Source of the DNA: Cristatella mucedo | Taxonomy: Eukaryota > Bryozoa > Phylactolaemata > Cristatellidae | Direction of reading: 5' to 3' | NCBI GenBank assembly: GCA_009760855.2 | Contig: WPIO01000038.1 | Location: forward strand, 895,001 to 959,000 | DNA: 64,000 bases | Translations under genes and position numbers: made by a program | In this document: positions 52,201-63,470 of the stretch, one piece after another | How the letters are laid out: the number at the start of each line of letters is the position of its first letter | Numbering within the stretch: the stretch's first letter is position 1 | Notes under the pieces: model-generated | Seen by the model: only the letters and a program-made list of their open reading frames with translations | What the model was told of the DNA's origin: nothing | The model's database searches: none

Positions 52201-55200
52201 GCTGTCAAGTTGCGGTTAAGCTCAATTGACTAACGAAAAAATAGTCGTAGTAATAATAAGTCTTTTCTATCATCCCCGAAGGAACTTTATTGCTGTTCAG
52301 GTGCTTTATAACTAGCTGCAAAAGAAGCAGTGAGCAATAGTAAATGAAAAGCAAAGTATCCTGCTAAGGCAAGCTAAGAAAAGCACAGAATTATCAACGA
52401 TAAAGCATACAATGATACTATTATAAAGCATACAATGATACTATGATTAAGCATAAGAAAACACTCAAAAGACTCACAGCAGCTGGTTTAGTAAAATCCC
52501 CGGTCAGTAACACTCACTAAATCATGCGTTGGCAAGACAACCGCACAAGAAAGAAAGGAAGACAGGTCCACTGGGCTACTAAGCACAAGTATGTCGCCGC
52601 TGCCCTTAGTCATGACACACATTGTTTCACATTGCAAAACCAAGCAAATGGATAACAATAATAATACGTTTGTTATTCCGCCCTCAGAGAACTTAATGTC
52701 TATCTAGGCACTTTACGTTTGCTGCAAGGGAAGCATGATCTAATGGTTGCTTGTTCAACGAACAGCAAGCGTAACGCGGTTAGAGGTGACCTTGCGCAGG
52801 GTTAGCATGCAAATATGGTCAGTGGCAGCATGCACTTGGGCGAGATGTGCAACCGGTCTTTCTCTATTTACCCGTTATTCAAGCTTCAATAGCGTACCAC
52901 TGGACTTGACAAATTTGTTCTTCTAATAAGTGGTTCTGGAGTGAGACCGGCACTCTGCGCTCGGAATTCAGGTGACCTCTTTGATAACAGCTTCATTGAG
53001 AAGACTGCTTCCACAGGTAGCTCTCGCGCTCGATACATTTCCATTATTAGGGTTTGTCTACTAAGCTTCCACTTTCTCGACACTCACCTTGCGACTCATC
53101 GTAAGCTGGCTGAGGTCGATTGTGCTATAGAGAAGCCTTCTGGGTAATACCCACTTGATCCCAGTGACTTTGTGGAGTCGCAGACTGAGAGAAATACTCA
53201 AAAACAGGTTGAGTAAAATTGAAAATGGACCTGAAAATGCAGAGACGTACCGAGGGTAGTTGTAAGTCAACAGGCCCTTCGTCAAAGCCCACCCGGGCGT
53301 TATCTGCATCGAGCCTTTTTTGCTGCTATAACGGGCACGGGGTCAGCGGCAGATTTACCCTGGGATCGCACTGAAAACGTTTTGATATTGCCGAGTCAAG
53401 TTTGTGTGCCAACTACTTCGTGCGTATGGAGCAAAGCGACGAGACGAAAGCATAATTTAAAGTTCCTCGTTGTAAATCGCCTAAGGTCACATTATTGGTG
53501 CCAATGCATTTTTTTTCATGCACAGCCATTTAGCAATCCGATGGATTATCTACTCCACATGACTAAAATAAATGTGGAAAAAGAACAATACTATAGTATC
53601 ATAGTAGCACTAAACATTTTTCTAAGCATTTAATTTACTCTAGACAGGAAGCATGCAAATTGAGTTGTGATAATATCATTCGAAATTGCAGAAATAAGAG
53701 CATATCTAAACCGTTTCACACGGATTAGGTAGAAGAATTCATGCTCTGTGAGCAAAGGAACTGAATACGCGATCTCCAAAGGTTTCATATTTTGTCGAAA
53801 GAAGGGGTCAAGCTACGTAACCAGAGTCGGAATAAGCCAGATCATGTGATATGGGAATGTCTGCGGATTAAGTAGATCGTGCGCGTATTCTGCATTTTAA
53901 GAGCATCAGGCATCATAACAGAATACCGCTCGCCGGAGCTGACCTTCTCATGCCCTTGACCAGCTTGAGTCGACCTACGTGTGTGGTCTCGGGTTGTCGA
54001 CCTCTTGCAGATGCAATGGTTGCAGCTCGACCACAACTTGAAAATAATTTTATGTGCATGCGTTTTAAAAGTTACACCGAGTTTAGGCTGGATCAGACGA
54101 ATTAGAATGTGAGTTTAGGATTGTACATCCGAGTTGAGCACCATAGAAGCCGGACTCTTAGTAGCTCTCACGTCATAGCTCGCCCTTTCACAGCCTTGCT
54201 TTACCCCTCGTTTAGGAAACAAAAGATTGTAACTTTTCTCCAGTCAATGGGAGCTGTTTTCTTATGGTATGTTCACCACACGGTTCCCGAATTGAGTTCC
54301 ACCAGGGGAGCAGTGCAATTTTCTGCTAGATAAAATAATGCTATTTTTTCAACGTTAATGATGTCTAGCATCGTACTCGGAACTTACCCGTACTTGAACT
54401 AGGTCAACCAAAAGGTTATATCTCCAGCAAGAGCTCTGAAGATGGCTGCTCGGGACTGCTTAATAGCAGAGGCAGAATCAAACGTAAAGGCTAATATTTT
54501 GCATCGTATTCCTCTGTTTTTATGCTGAGAAAGCTTCATATCCGTAAGGCTTTACAACGTAAGGATGTATAAGTTGCTAACTTTTTCATGGCCATAAGTT
54601 CCCGAGGCTCTAGCTGTAAGCATGTATAATTTTCACAATGCTATGCAATACTGCTTCTTTGATAGCTTCTGGATTTGAAGTGAAACGTGTATTGTATAAT
54701 TGGCTAAGTTTAACAAAGTACATATTTAACAAGGTACGGCACAGTCGAAGTAAAATGTTGCTTAGTAGCGAATAAATGGGTAATAGGAGCGCTCGTGTGT
54801 TATCTCCTATAGCGTAGCTTGATCCCTCACATTTTATGGTATTTATTACTTAAGAACCGATGAAAAATTACCGTTCTATCGTTCCAACATTAACTACGTT
54901 CCAATGCAACAAATGACTGAGCTGTCGAACGTCTGAAGTGTCTGGAGAGTGGTCAGTCCATGGCTAAATGTTGGGCTAGGCAATCTTAAAAAATCAGCAT
55001 ATTTGATTTTGGACTATAAAAATGTGTTAACTCCCTAAAAAGATCTAGAACAACATTTGCTTAGCACTCTGAAGACATTGAACAAAAATTTGATATGAAA
55101 TATTGAAGCGTGATTGCATAAATAAAGGCACAAGGACACTGGAGGACATGCATAGCATGGACATACTTGAATGCTGAACCTCTGCATGGTACCGTTAACC

Positions 55201-58200
55201 GTGTTATTCTTGTCGTTTTTTGAGCATGCTACCACTAACTATTTGATCGAACCCCCTTTACAGCAAATTTAAAGTACTTAGAAAGAGATTAAGTTCTCTG
55301 AGGGTGCTAGATAAAATTAACTATTGTTATTATCATAAACAACTTCGATGCAATAAAAATCAGAAATAAAATATGTAAACGTTCCACAAGCAGAGCTACG
55401 TTTCGATGTGTATTTGTGACAGATCTACGTAATCTTGACGAGAAAAAGCCGCACTATAAAGAAAGCATTTTGAGAGTAACAACTATGTACCTTTAAAAGC
55501 TCCAAACATGTCTTTTAATGTGTCAAGGATCAACAAGTTCAGACAAAATTCTTATATGATGCAGCGATCAGTAAATGTTTTCTTTTAGATACTTTGATTC
55601 AGGTTCACTTCGGAGTTAGAAACGGTTAGTGTAATCATTGCTTTTACTGCTTTCACTGTATTCGGAAATGATGAAAAATTCAGATGCTATTCCTTTCATG
55701 GTCACCTCTCAAAATATAGTAAGAAAATACACAACTTTGGTCCAATTGATTGAATAATTTACTGAATATTTACCACTAATAGCGAAAAAATGTCGTTCTA
55801 CTTTTGGTGATGTATTAATCTGGGTCCTACGCTTTGACAGGCTTAAACAAGGCTTCGGTTTCGACCCAAGCGACAGTTTTAATGAGGCCTCTTCAATGAG
55901 CCTCACGGCTCTCTAACTTCAAAGTTTTTAGCAATTAATAGATGATTCAAAATGTGCGTATCGTATTAAATATTTAGCAATGTGGCAATGTGCCCACAAT
56001 GTGAGCGAAGGTATCCTTACGTTCGTTTATGTACATAATGCTATATACATCGCAAACTTGCGGGTATATGAATTCGCATGCTTGTGTGTTTCTTTGCGGT
56101 AATCGTGATCGTTAGCAGAGAAGTATACAGCATCATCGGTAACCATTATTTTTGGGATTACGCCATTTTCATTAACAACATATATTCCTTCACTTTCTCT
56201 GCAATAATTAATTACTTTACTAAATCATAAGACCTTTTAGTATCCTATTTGGATAAGTCTACTATGTCGCTATTTCACTATAGATATTACAATATTTTTT
56301 TACATATGTAACTATGCAAAATTGAAAATAAATCAATTGTGTTACGCAAGAGAGTTTTCTCTGGCACAAGCAAGCCCAAGTTGACTTTGGTATGCATGCA
56401 CTGATCACAGTCTTTATCTCAAACAACCAGGACCAGTCAGCGATAGGACAATGTGGAGCTGACCCTATGATTTTTCGATTACTAATATGTGCGTGCGGAA
56501 ATCCTGAACAGCAAACAGCATTAGGAATTTTTTTAAGCTGACGATCAGTCAAATCGGGTCTGTATTAGAAAGAGTTGCACTTTGTGGAGCCGCGACTTTC
56601 TTATTTATGCGTAAGCAGAAGTGTAAGAAACGCTTACTCTAAGTTTGAGCCCGGCCATTGATCTTTAATTTAGAATGAGACGAAAAAATATGGCCTTTTG
56701 AAACCTCTAAATTTCAGAGAACCTGTCGGAAATCGATATAGAGCGTTCGTTGTGGGAAATGCGAGATCGATACGCAAGGGAGCTAGCACCAGCGGACGAA
56801 ACCTATTCGCAGCAGCCGAGCATGTCAACGGAAGAAGCCAAAGCAGCACTCCTGTTTACAGCTATGGTAAGTTTTGGAGCCGACTTTGCATTGAATCAGC
56901 TGGGGATTTATTCAAGCTTTTGTATTGATGGTATATGATCGCATTAGCCAATGCAACGCAAGCTTGAGCTCGTCTCAGTGACCTCCGGGTTATAGCCCAG
57001 GGATAATTTTTGGAGCCGACTTTGCATTGAATCAGCTGGGGATTTATTCAAGCTTTCGTATGAAAGGCTGACTCTCAAAAATGGCTCTCCCAGCATATCT
57101 CCTGTTGCATCAGCTCGAAATCTAGGTGTCATACTCCAAAGCGACCTCTCGTTAGACGACCATATCAGCTCCGTGGTCAAATCTGCGTATTTTCAGCTTC
57201 ATAACATTGCTAAAATTCGGGCTTGTTTAGATAAGGATACGACATCTAAGTTGGTCCATGCATTCGTGACATCCCGTCTCGACTTCTGCAACTCACTGCT
57301 TACTGGCCTACCAGCATGTACGATCAGGCGATTGCAGCTGGTGCAAAACTCTGCAGCTAGGCTTGTCTGTCGTGAGCGTCGCAGTTGCCACATTACTCCA
57401 CTTCTCGCCGACCGGCACTGGCTACCAGTCAAGCAACGGATTGACTTCAAGGTTTATTGTCGCTCACTTTTAGGTCCCTTCATTCTATGGCTCCAGCCTA
57501 TCTCTCACGTATACTACCCCATTAGGCCAAGTACCGTACCACCCGCTTTTCGGAATCCAACAGTCTACAAATACCTCGTACAAACCTTAAATCCTTTGGA
57601 GACCGTGCATTTAGTTCGTATGCTCCCAAAGCCTGGAAATCCCTCCCGACCTGCGTCAGAACATCCCCTAACCTAACCACATTTAAAAGGAACTTGAAAA
57701 ACACACCTATTTAGGGCAGCATTTAGTGGGTCCCTGTGATTCGTCCTTGATGTGCTTATGCGTGCTGACACTGTGCATGCTGCCACTAACCACATTTGCA
57801 TTCTGACCTTGTGCATGTCACCCCTAACCATGTTATTCATTTTGTTTGTTTTTCAAGCATTATTTTACTTACCATTCAATTGCATTTCCCTTTGCAGCAA
57901 ATGTAAAGCGCCTAGAAAGAGATTGGGTTCTCTGGGGGCACTTTATCAAGTGCATTATTATTACTACGATTATCATTATTGAAGCCTCTTTACTTATACC
58001 GTAATTCTCCATAGACGTTTTGTGCAAGGTAGAAAGAAAATTGCATGTGGTAACTGCTACCTCTGCCACCTCCCTGATGGCATGAGTAGCAGAATCTATA
58101 AACGGTTCCGCGGTCCACGTGGTCGTACTGGCACCATGCTGAGCAGCTGACAGCTCTCACCTGGCAATACGTTGAATGCAAGAGTTCTGGTACGCGGCAG

Positions 58201-59200
58201 CACTCGGACGCGCTCGAGTGCCATCCTGATCGAACTAGCCAATGCAACGCAAGCTTGAGCTCGTCGTCAGTGACCTCTGGGTTATAGCCCAGGGACGAAG
58301 TCCTCGCTCTTCATTTTTCCAAGGTCGTGGGTTCGAGTCCTGCTGCAGAGGATTCTTTATTGCATGCTGGGAGCACAAACCGCACTAGCTAAGGAGATAT
58401 CCTTCCCGCTCTTTACGACGGAGGTATTGCGTTCGAATCGCCCAGTCGGCGATTCTTAATTACTAACTGGATACGGTAGTATTAGCCCTAAAGGGTTTCC
58501 TGCAACTACGAGCAGCTCACTATCCGTGGACTCGCTTCTCTGAGTCATATTGGTTCCTTGGCTGAAGAGGATGCTGAGCTATCCAGCCGCTCGACGAAAA
58601 TTCGCCACCTTGCTACGTGATGCTAGTGCTCCATCGTGCATCATGATAGATTTTCTGGCTTTAGTCAGTACAGATAAAAATGATGAGACTGTTATATCTG
58701 CCAATATTTTGATATTTCTTTAAACCGCAAAGGTTTTTTCTACCTTAATTACGAGGATGTTCCATTATAAAAAAGTAGCATTAATTGTATAATATCTAAC
58801 TAGATGTGCATTAGGTATTCTCTGTAAGCTAACTGATACGCCTAGCGGATGGAAGTGCATATGCAGTTTGTTTACAAGCATATATATATATACATATATA
58901 TATATATAAACAATGAGCATATGTGTCCATATACTCGTATATATATCTCCTATATACATATACATATACATATATATATATATATATATATTTTTTTTTT
59001 CTGCTGAAAGCATATGCTGCAAAGCTAATTGTTAGTAATTTCATTTGCAGAAGAAATACGGAGCTAAGAAGTATTGTGGAGTGTGCAATGGTAACATATC
59101 CAATGAGGCAAACGTACTTCTTCTCCCGTGCGGTCACTGCTTCTGCAGCGATTGCGCGCCAATGGTTGCTCATTGCCCACTCTGCACGAATAGTAATTGA
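40112..59200 (+). CDS. MYLIP: MYLIP/IDOL-like FERM-RING E3 ubiquitin-protein ligase, complete
   Basis: MYLIP/IDOL family proteins use a FERM domain to bind targets (LDL-receptor-family tails, myosin regulatory light chain) and a C-terminal RING to recruit E2 enzymes. Exons are 40112-40201, 42997-43199, 45025-45480, 47117-47287, 51383-51552, 56718-56866 and 59051-59200. All are GT-AG with phases 0,2,2,2,1,0 and sum to 1389 bases, 462 residues plus stop; human MYLIP has 445. F1 holds ELGIEEQDYFGLQF and WLNMLKRV, F2 holds ATRHLVYGHARIDYRRGRLR, F3 holds KVLFIDMASKP to FIFYRC. An acidic linker EDDDEENLSEIDIE follows, then a C3HC4 RING (CGVC, PCGHCFCSDC, CPLC). Alignment to MYLIP around the F1-F2 join is gapless over about 31 residues. 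F2 is strongly diverged, and the protein stops four residues after the last RING Cys. Orthology with MYLIP versus a related FERM-RING protein is inferred. Confidence 0.86.
40325..42645. other. MYLIP-like intron 1 without recognised repeats
   Basis: No conserved frame. Open frames here on both strands are unassigned. Confidence 0.4.
42650..42812 (+). mobile_element. SINE-2 copy
   Basis: GGTGATAGCCCAGGAGGTGA head with A-box-like sequence, GGGTTTGAATCCTCCTGC B box, then GGCGATCCTCTATTGCCAAC, GTTAAGTGCTCTTCAGCCGC and AAAATGAGGCTGTTAAATCA. Confidence 0.7.
42850..42985 (-). mobile_element. LINE-A 3' end fragment
   Basis: Shares ATCTCCGTCTATAGCTCCAC and ACTCAGGAGAGTTTTCTATA with 18590-18660. It ends a few bases before the exon 2 acceptor. 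Confidence 0.6.
42997..43199 (+). CDS. MYLIP: MYLIP-like exon 2 (FERM F1 core)
   Basis: The acceptor is ATATGCAG and the donor GTATGC (phase 2). It encodes VCQELGIEEQDYFGLQF, WLNMLKRV and PKYYLNPVRYQRNAT. DYFGLQF is the FERM N-lobe signature. Confidence 0.88.
43800..43922 (+). mobile_element. SINE-1 fragment
   Basis: CAGCTGTTAAGGTGCTCGCC, AAGGTCTGGCTGAGGTCGTG and tail CCAAATAGAGATGAAGTTCT to GCACTATCCAAGCGAAATT. Confidence 0.65.
43923..44510. other. MYLIP-like intron 2 without recognised features
   Basis: A G/C-rich repeated phrase GGGGGAGGGAGGGGTCAGGG / GGAGGTCAGGGCAGGGCATA (44318-44440) is an imperfect local duplication. Confidence 0.4.
44512..44602 (+). mobile_element. LINE-B 3' tail fragment
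   Basis: TTTGCAGCAAATGTAAAGGG to TATCAAGTGCATTATTATTA. Confidence 0.75.
45025..45480 (+). CDS. MYLIP: MYLIP-like exon 3 (FERM F2 and start of F3)
   Basis: Starts after TTTCGAAG and runs to donor GTAAGC at 45481. It encodes HLVYGHARIDYRRGRLRSQS to VGRQGVLIDVATAAERGRQF. Codons are very GC-rich. The F2 helices are recognisable but poorly conserved; VGRQGVLI matches the F3 strand VGPEGISI of MYLIP. Confidence 0.85.
45535..45648. repeat. Minisatellite in MYLIP-like intron 3
   Basis: Imperfect tandem copies of a 24-27 base unit built on GTGTCCTCCTAGCCC. Confidence 0.8.
45780..46112. mobile_element. Cluster of LINE-B 3' tail fragments
   Basis: Three pieces: plus-strand tail at about 45795-45850, minus-strand tail at 45850-45925, and plus-strand 3' region at 45935-46112 ending in TATTGTTATTATT. 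Confidence 0.6.
46512..46985. repeat. Local duplicated blocks in MYLIP-like intron 3
   Basis: GCATGCGGAGCGAAGCAGCA with CCGCTCCA occurs at about 46519 and 46694. GTGCATTATTATAATTGCTC with GGCCA occurs at about 46568 and 46957. The second block includes a LINE-B tail (46815-46975). Confidence 0.75.
47117..47287 (+). CDS. MYLIP: MYLIP-like exon 4 (FERM F3)
   Basis: The acceptor is TTGTTGCAG and the donor GTCAGC. It encodes KVLFIDMASKPTVRGCKVTV through ERFIFYR, aligning with PVVQMATQSGKNVYLTV and ETHAFYR of MYLIP. Both phases fit the flanking exons. Confidence 0.85.
47810..48470 (+). mobile_element. LINE-B copy, 5'-truncated
   Basis: Encodes [37 protein letters not shown] and [20 protein letters not shown], then the complete 3' region with (ATT)n. 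Lies in MYLIP-like intron 4. Confidence 0.9.
48690..49395. mobile_element. Degenerate LINE remnants
   Basis: 48700-49200 is a heavily decayed minus-strand LINE-B-like piece (HHFSLTRMAPHQAVNDCFRI); 49285-49395 is a plus-strand LINE-B tail ending (ATT)n. Confidence 0.55.
49396..49980. other. MYLIP-like intron 4, AT-rich, no features
   Basis: Very AT-rich at 49910-50030, with repeated TAATTAA motifs. Confidence 0.45.
50040..50165 (-). mobile_element. SINE-2 degenerate copy
   Basis: The minus strand has an AGTGGTAATGTGCTCACCCT head and CGACCTAGGTCATCG-type middle, then TTGCAAGAGGTGGTGATAGC and GTAAATGAGGCAGT. Confidence 0.45.
50590..51140 (-). mobile_element. LINE-B decayed RT fragment
   Basis: 50820-50950 matches the SCHITPLL / CRE region; 50945-51090 matches the SNLAS...RLN region of the copy at 36750-36960. 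Heavily diverged. Confidence 0.5.
51383..51552 (+). CDS. MYLIP: MYLIP-like exon 5 (end of FERM, acidic linker)
   Basis: The acceptor is TCCAACAG and the donor a perfect GTAAGT. It completes FYR-C as in MYLIP FYRC, then gives a weakly conserved stretch and EDDCEDDDE. The assignment rests on phase, splice sites and the FYRC join, so it is less certain than the others. Confidence 0.65.
51985..52118 (-). mobile_element. SINE-1 degenerate copy
   Basis: The minus-strand head CCCTGGTTAGGCCTAGTGGC and the tail portion near 51985-52020 are recognisable. Confidence 0.5.
52255..52840 (-). mobile_element. LINE-B 3' tail fragments
   Basis: Weak tail at 52260-52330; clear tail at 52660-52840 with AACTTAATGTCTATCTAGGC and GTTAGCATGCAAATATGGTC. 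Confidence 0.6.
52890..53160 (+). mobile_element. LINE-A degenerate RT fragment
   Basis: The plus strand reads GLDKFVLLISGSGVRPALCA and DLFDNSFIEKTASTGSSRAR, corresponding to [20 protein letters not shown] and [16 protein letters not shown] of the copy at 1-860. Confidence 0.65.
53161..55030. other. MYLIP-like intron 5 without recognised features
   Basis: No conserved frame or clear repeat. Confidence 0.4.
55035..55340 (+). mobile_element. LINE-B 3' end fragment
   Basis: Diverged 3' region ending AAAGTACTTAGAAAGAGATT and CTATTGTTATTATC. Confidence 0.6.
55341..56690. other. MYLIP-like intron 5, AT-rich, no features
   Basis: No conserved frame. Confidence 0.45.
56718..56866 (+). CDS. MYLIP: MYLIP-like exon 6 (linker helix)
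   Basis: The acceptor is AAATTTCAG and the donor ATG|GTAAGT. It encodes NLSEIDIERSLWEMRDRYAR to AKAALLFTAM, predicted charged helix between FERM and RING. Phases match both neighbours. It has no clear counterpart in vertebrate MYLIP. Confidence 0.78.
56867..57063 (+). repeat. A-B-A' duplication right after exon 6
   Basis: TTTGGAGCCGACTTTGCATT with the next 34 bases occurs at 56873-56926 and again at 57008-57061. Between them lies block B (about 56944-57003, GCCAATGCAACGCAAGCTTG...), which recurs at 58236-58297. Confidence 0.85.
57065..57970 (+). mobile_element. LINE-B copy, 5'-truncated, well preserved
   Basis: Encodes [40 protein letters not shown] and [18 protein letters not shown], frameshifts, then the full 3' region ending (ATT)n-like. 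Inserted in MYLIP-like intron 6. Confidence 0.92.
58236..58465 (+). mobile_element. SINE-2 copy with block B head
   Basis: TGGGTTATAGCCCAGGGACG, CGTGGGTTCGAGTCCTGC B box, then a second B-box-like GCGTTCGAATCGCCCAGTCG and AATTACTAACTGG. Probably two adjoining SINE-2 pieces. Confidence 0.6.
58878..58992. repeat. Interrupted (TA)n near RING exon
   Basis: TA-rich runs at 58878-58908 and 58950-58992 followed by a T10 run, about 60 bases upstream of the RING exon. Confidence 0.9.
59051..59200 (+). CDS. MYLIP: MYLIP-like exon 7 (RING finger)
   Basis: The acceptor is CATTTGCAG. It encodes KKYGAKKYCGVCNGNIS then LLLPCGHCFCSDCAPMVAHC and PLCTNSN, stop TGA at 59198-59200. All eight C3HC4 ligands are present (C-x2-C, C-x-H, C-x2-C, C-x2-C). 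The usual MYLIP tail after the RING is absent. Confidence 0.93.
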   Translation, partial: KKYGAKKYCGVCNGNISNEANVLLLPCGHCFCSDCAPMVAHCPLCTNSN

Positions 59201-59483
59201 TTAATGGCTGTTGCTTCTCTTCCGGGGTTAGCCATAGCTGCAGGCTGTACCGACCACCGGATGCGCGCGAACGTGCTTGCCATGCTGTGGAGCCGTGCCC
59301 CTGCATTTCTAATCCCACACATGCTTCACGGAAAGAAGCCACGCACTGAAGGTATTAATCTCCCGGCGCGTCTCCCCTCCGACAGCTATACCAATTTTAG
59401 AGCTCTCAGAGGTCCTAGATTCCGTGATTTAGACTTTTCTGCATCCTTCTTTGGGCTGCTACTCTTGCCGACAGCCAAGTTTC

Positions 59484-59489
59484 AATAAA
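59484..59489 (+). promoter_or_regulatory. Possible polyadenylation signal of MYLIP-like gene
   Basis: AATAAA lies 284 bases after the stop codon. A second AATAAA is at 59642-59647. The 3' UTR between them contains a SINE-2 fragment. Confidence 0.4.
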
Positions 59490-59502
59490 CTGTCGAAACG
59501 CA

Positions 59503-59640
59503 ACGCAAGCTTGAGCTCGCAATACGTTCAAATCGCACAGTGGGCGATCCTTATTTCCTAACTGCAAGCGGTACTCATAGCCGTTAAGGGTCTTCTGCCA
59601 CCACGAGCAGCTCACTCTCTGCGGACTCGCTTCCAAGTTT
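59503..59640 (+). mobile_element. SINE-2 fragment in 3' UTR
   Basis: CAATACGTTCAAATCGCACA, GGGCGATCCTTATTTCCTAA, TAGCCGTTAAGGGTCTTCTG and ACGAGCAGCTCACTCTCTGC, matching 58430-58550. Confidence 0.6.
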
Positions 59641-59649
59641 CAATAAAAT

Positions 59650-60390
59650 CGGTCGAAGCGATTAGAACAAGGAATTGTATAGCACTTTAATGATTTAACG
59701 CTCGGCTTTAAAATCTCGTGCGAGCGACATGCTTTATGGACTGCCGCTCCAGCGACTCGACAGAAGAATCGATTCACCACCGGTATGAGAGGTACCGTAC
59801 GAAGCGGCCAAGCTTGCGTGCTTGTGACCTGCTAAGGTTTATACGCTTAGGTATGGACAATGCTTTTTTCAGTAGAGCTTGTAAACAGTATTCACCGAGG
59901 AATCGAGCATAATTATGATCGTATCCGCAAGAAAAATGCCAGGTGTCTGAGTTCCGCAACTGTTGTTACTCTGAAAGGTTATGGCGTGGTGTCAATCGAA
60001 CCATGAAACGTAAAATACGCCGCCATTTCAAGGAGCAGACTTACTATTAAGTGGTCCCATTCAACCGGATTGAAATGCACGTATTAGCTCGCTCAAACCT
60101 GAATCGCTGCCCGGCGCAGCAATACATCGCATCCTTCTCGCATACTGCAGACTTTGGATAGAATCCACAAGTAATAATATAATTATTGTTAGGAAATTTG
60201 TATTAAAAAAAGAAGTGAACAAAAGAGTTTTCCCGAAAAAATGCTGCAAACAAAGTACGACAGTTGGCTAGTGATAGAATACACAAGATCAGCATGCTTT
60301 AGTGCACGAGTGAAAACAACTCATACGAACAAAACAAATGCCGTAAGGAAGCAAGATTTTTTAGGCTGCTTTCGAAATTTCAAATCAAGG
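59650..60390. other. Intergenic, no features recognised
   Basis: No conserved frame. Confidence 0.4.
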
Positions 60391-60394
60391 AATG

Positions 60395-61670
<1,276 letters not shown>

Positions 61671-61679
61671 TTGCTACGT

Positions 61680-62530
61680 TTTATAAAAATAATTATAATA
61701 ATTACACACTTCATAAAGCGCCCTCAGAGAACTCAATCTCTTTCTAGGCGCTTTACAATTGCTGCAAAGGAAACACGATTGAATGCTGAGTAATATCATG
61801 CTTGATAAACAACATGAATAACATGGTTTGGGGTGACATCTCAGGGTCAGCATGCAAATATGTTTAGTAGCAGCATGCACAGTGTCAGCAAGCATAAGCC
61901 CATGAAGAACGAATCACAGGGACTCACTAAAGGCTGTACTAAATAGGTGTGTTTTTAAGTTCTTTTAAATGTGGTCCAGTCAGGGGATGTTCTGACGCAT
62001 GTCGGAGCGAGTTCCAGGCTTTGGGAGAATGCGAACTTAATGCACGGTCTGTAGACTGTTGGATCTTGAAAGTGCGTGGTACGGTGCTTGGCCTGGTGGG
62101 GGAGCAGATCTGAGAGATAGGCTGGAGCCAAAGAATAAAGTGACTTAAAACTGAGCGACAAAACCTTGAAATCAATCCGTTGCTTGACTGGTTGTCAGTG
62201 CAGGTCGACGAGAAGTGGTGTGATGTGGCAACTGTGCTGCTCACGACAGACAAGCCTAGGTGCAGAGTTTTGCGCCACTGTAATCACCTGATTGCTCATT
62301 CCGGCAGGCCAGAAACCAGTGAGTTGCAGAAGTCACGACGGGATGTCACAAATGCATGGACCATCTAAGAAGTGGTATTCTTATCTAAACGAGCCCGAAT
62401 TTTAACAATGTATCTGAATGTAATTATGTATGTATGTTATGTATCTGAAAGTAGGCAGACTTGATCGTGGAGCTGATTTAGTCATCTAATGCGAGGTCAC
62501 TTTGCAACATGACTCCTAGATTTTGACCTA
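61680..62530 (-). mobile_element. LINE-B copy, 5'-truncated
   Basis: The minus strand has the (ATT)-like tail at 61685, then HSLAPAYLSDLLPHQAKHRT-type coding and SCHITPLL-type remnants with frameshifts. Confidence 0.85.
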
Positions 62531-62805
62531 CGAATTATCGTTTGAATTACGACATACGACTTCATCTAGTCTGCAGCAGCTCGTTCCAGTGCCTATCATA
62601 GGAAAGATAGAAGGGGAACATGCCGGAAGTTCCTTATGTTTTTGAATGATTTTCTTTATTAATCAATTGCCTAGTAACCGCCTTATTACAAGGTGCAAAT
62701 ACGTTACCTAAGGATACTGACATACTATCAGGTTAGTTATTCATGGCAGTGGCAGATCCAAGCACTGTAGTAGCATGCCAGCGGGATTGAGTTGTAGGCG
62801 ACTAC
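62531..62805. other. Intergenic, no features recognised
   Basis: May include decayed LINE-B RT sequence at 62570-62720; not certain. Confidence 0.3.
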
Positions 62806-62809
62806 TAGT

Positions 62810-63470
62810 CTTCTTTGACAGTGTGTTACGGATGAGTTTTTATTAGCCCCCTCAAATCTAAAACGGCTTTCGGTACCCACGAGGTAGCCAGCAGACTCCA
62901 CATCACACAACAAAGAGAAAGGCAGAAGCATAGTTAAGTCAGCAGGGTATTTGAGGTGGTATGGTGTTGCAGCTCAGTGTGGTTGGAAAGCATGTTCAAA
63001 GCCTGCGAGGCGTCAGTAGATGTAGCTGAGTAAGCACTATAGCTGAAGCATGTCAATTGCTTTGGGATAACGGAAATAGTATCAGCACCGTAGAGCGAAC
63101 TGAAGACACTTCACGTGAAGTTAGAGAATGCAATGAAGAACGGCAAGAACAGGGGTACTTTAAGCTCGTTTTTCTTTAAATGCAGCCATGTCAGGCACGC
63201 CGTGGCGCCAGGCGCTAGAAAGTTCCACGCTCTGGGACCTGAAATTTGTTAGAGCTACAGCGAACCGACTTGAGAAAGAAGACTGGGTGTTACGGTTAAA
63301 TTAGAAGCTCACGAAGGATAATGTTCAATAAATGACCGAATTCGTAGTCCTTACATGTTGTCCTTTACGGAACCAGCCAAACGAACCGGGGTCTGATCTC
63401 TGCAGCTCGACATTAAGAAGCGCTTTGGAATGAATTCCTAGTTCACATAAAAGCAAGTGAATATCTCTTG
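62810..63470 (-). mobile_element. LINE-A 3' region copy
   Basis: Shares ACGGCTTTCGGTACCCACGA, AACAAAGAGAAAGGCAGAAG and TTCCACGCTCTGGGACCTGA with 18660-18900 and 8580-8700. The part past 63250 is diverged. Confidence 0.6.
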
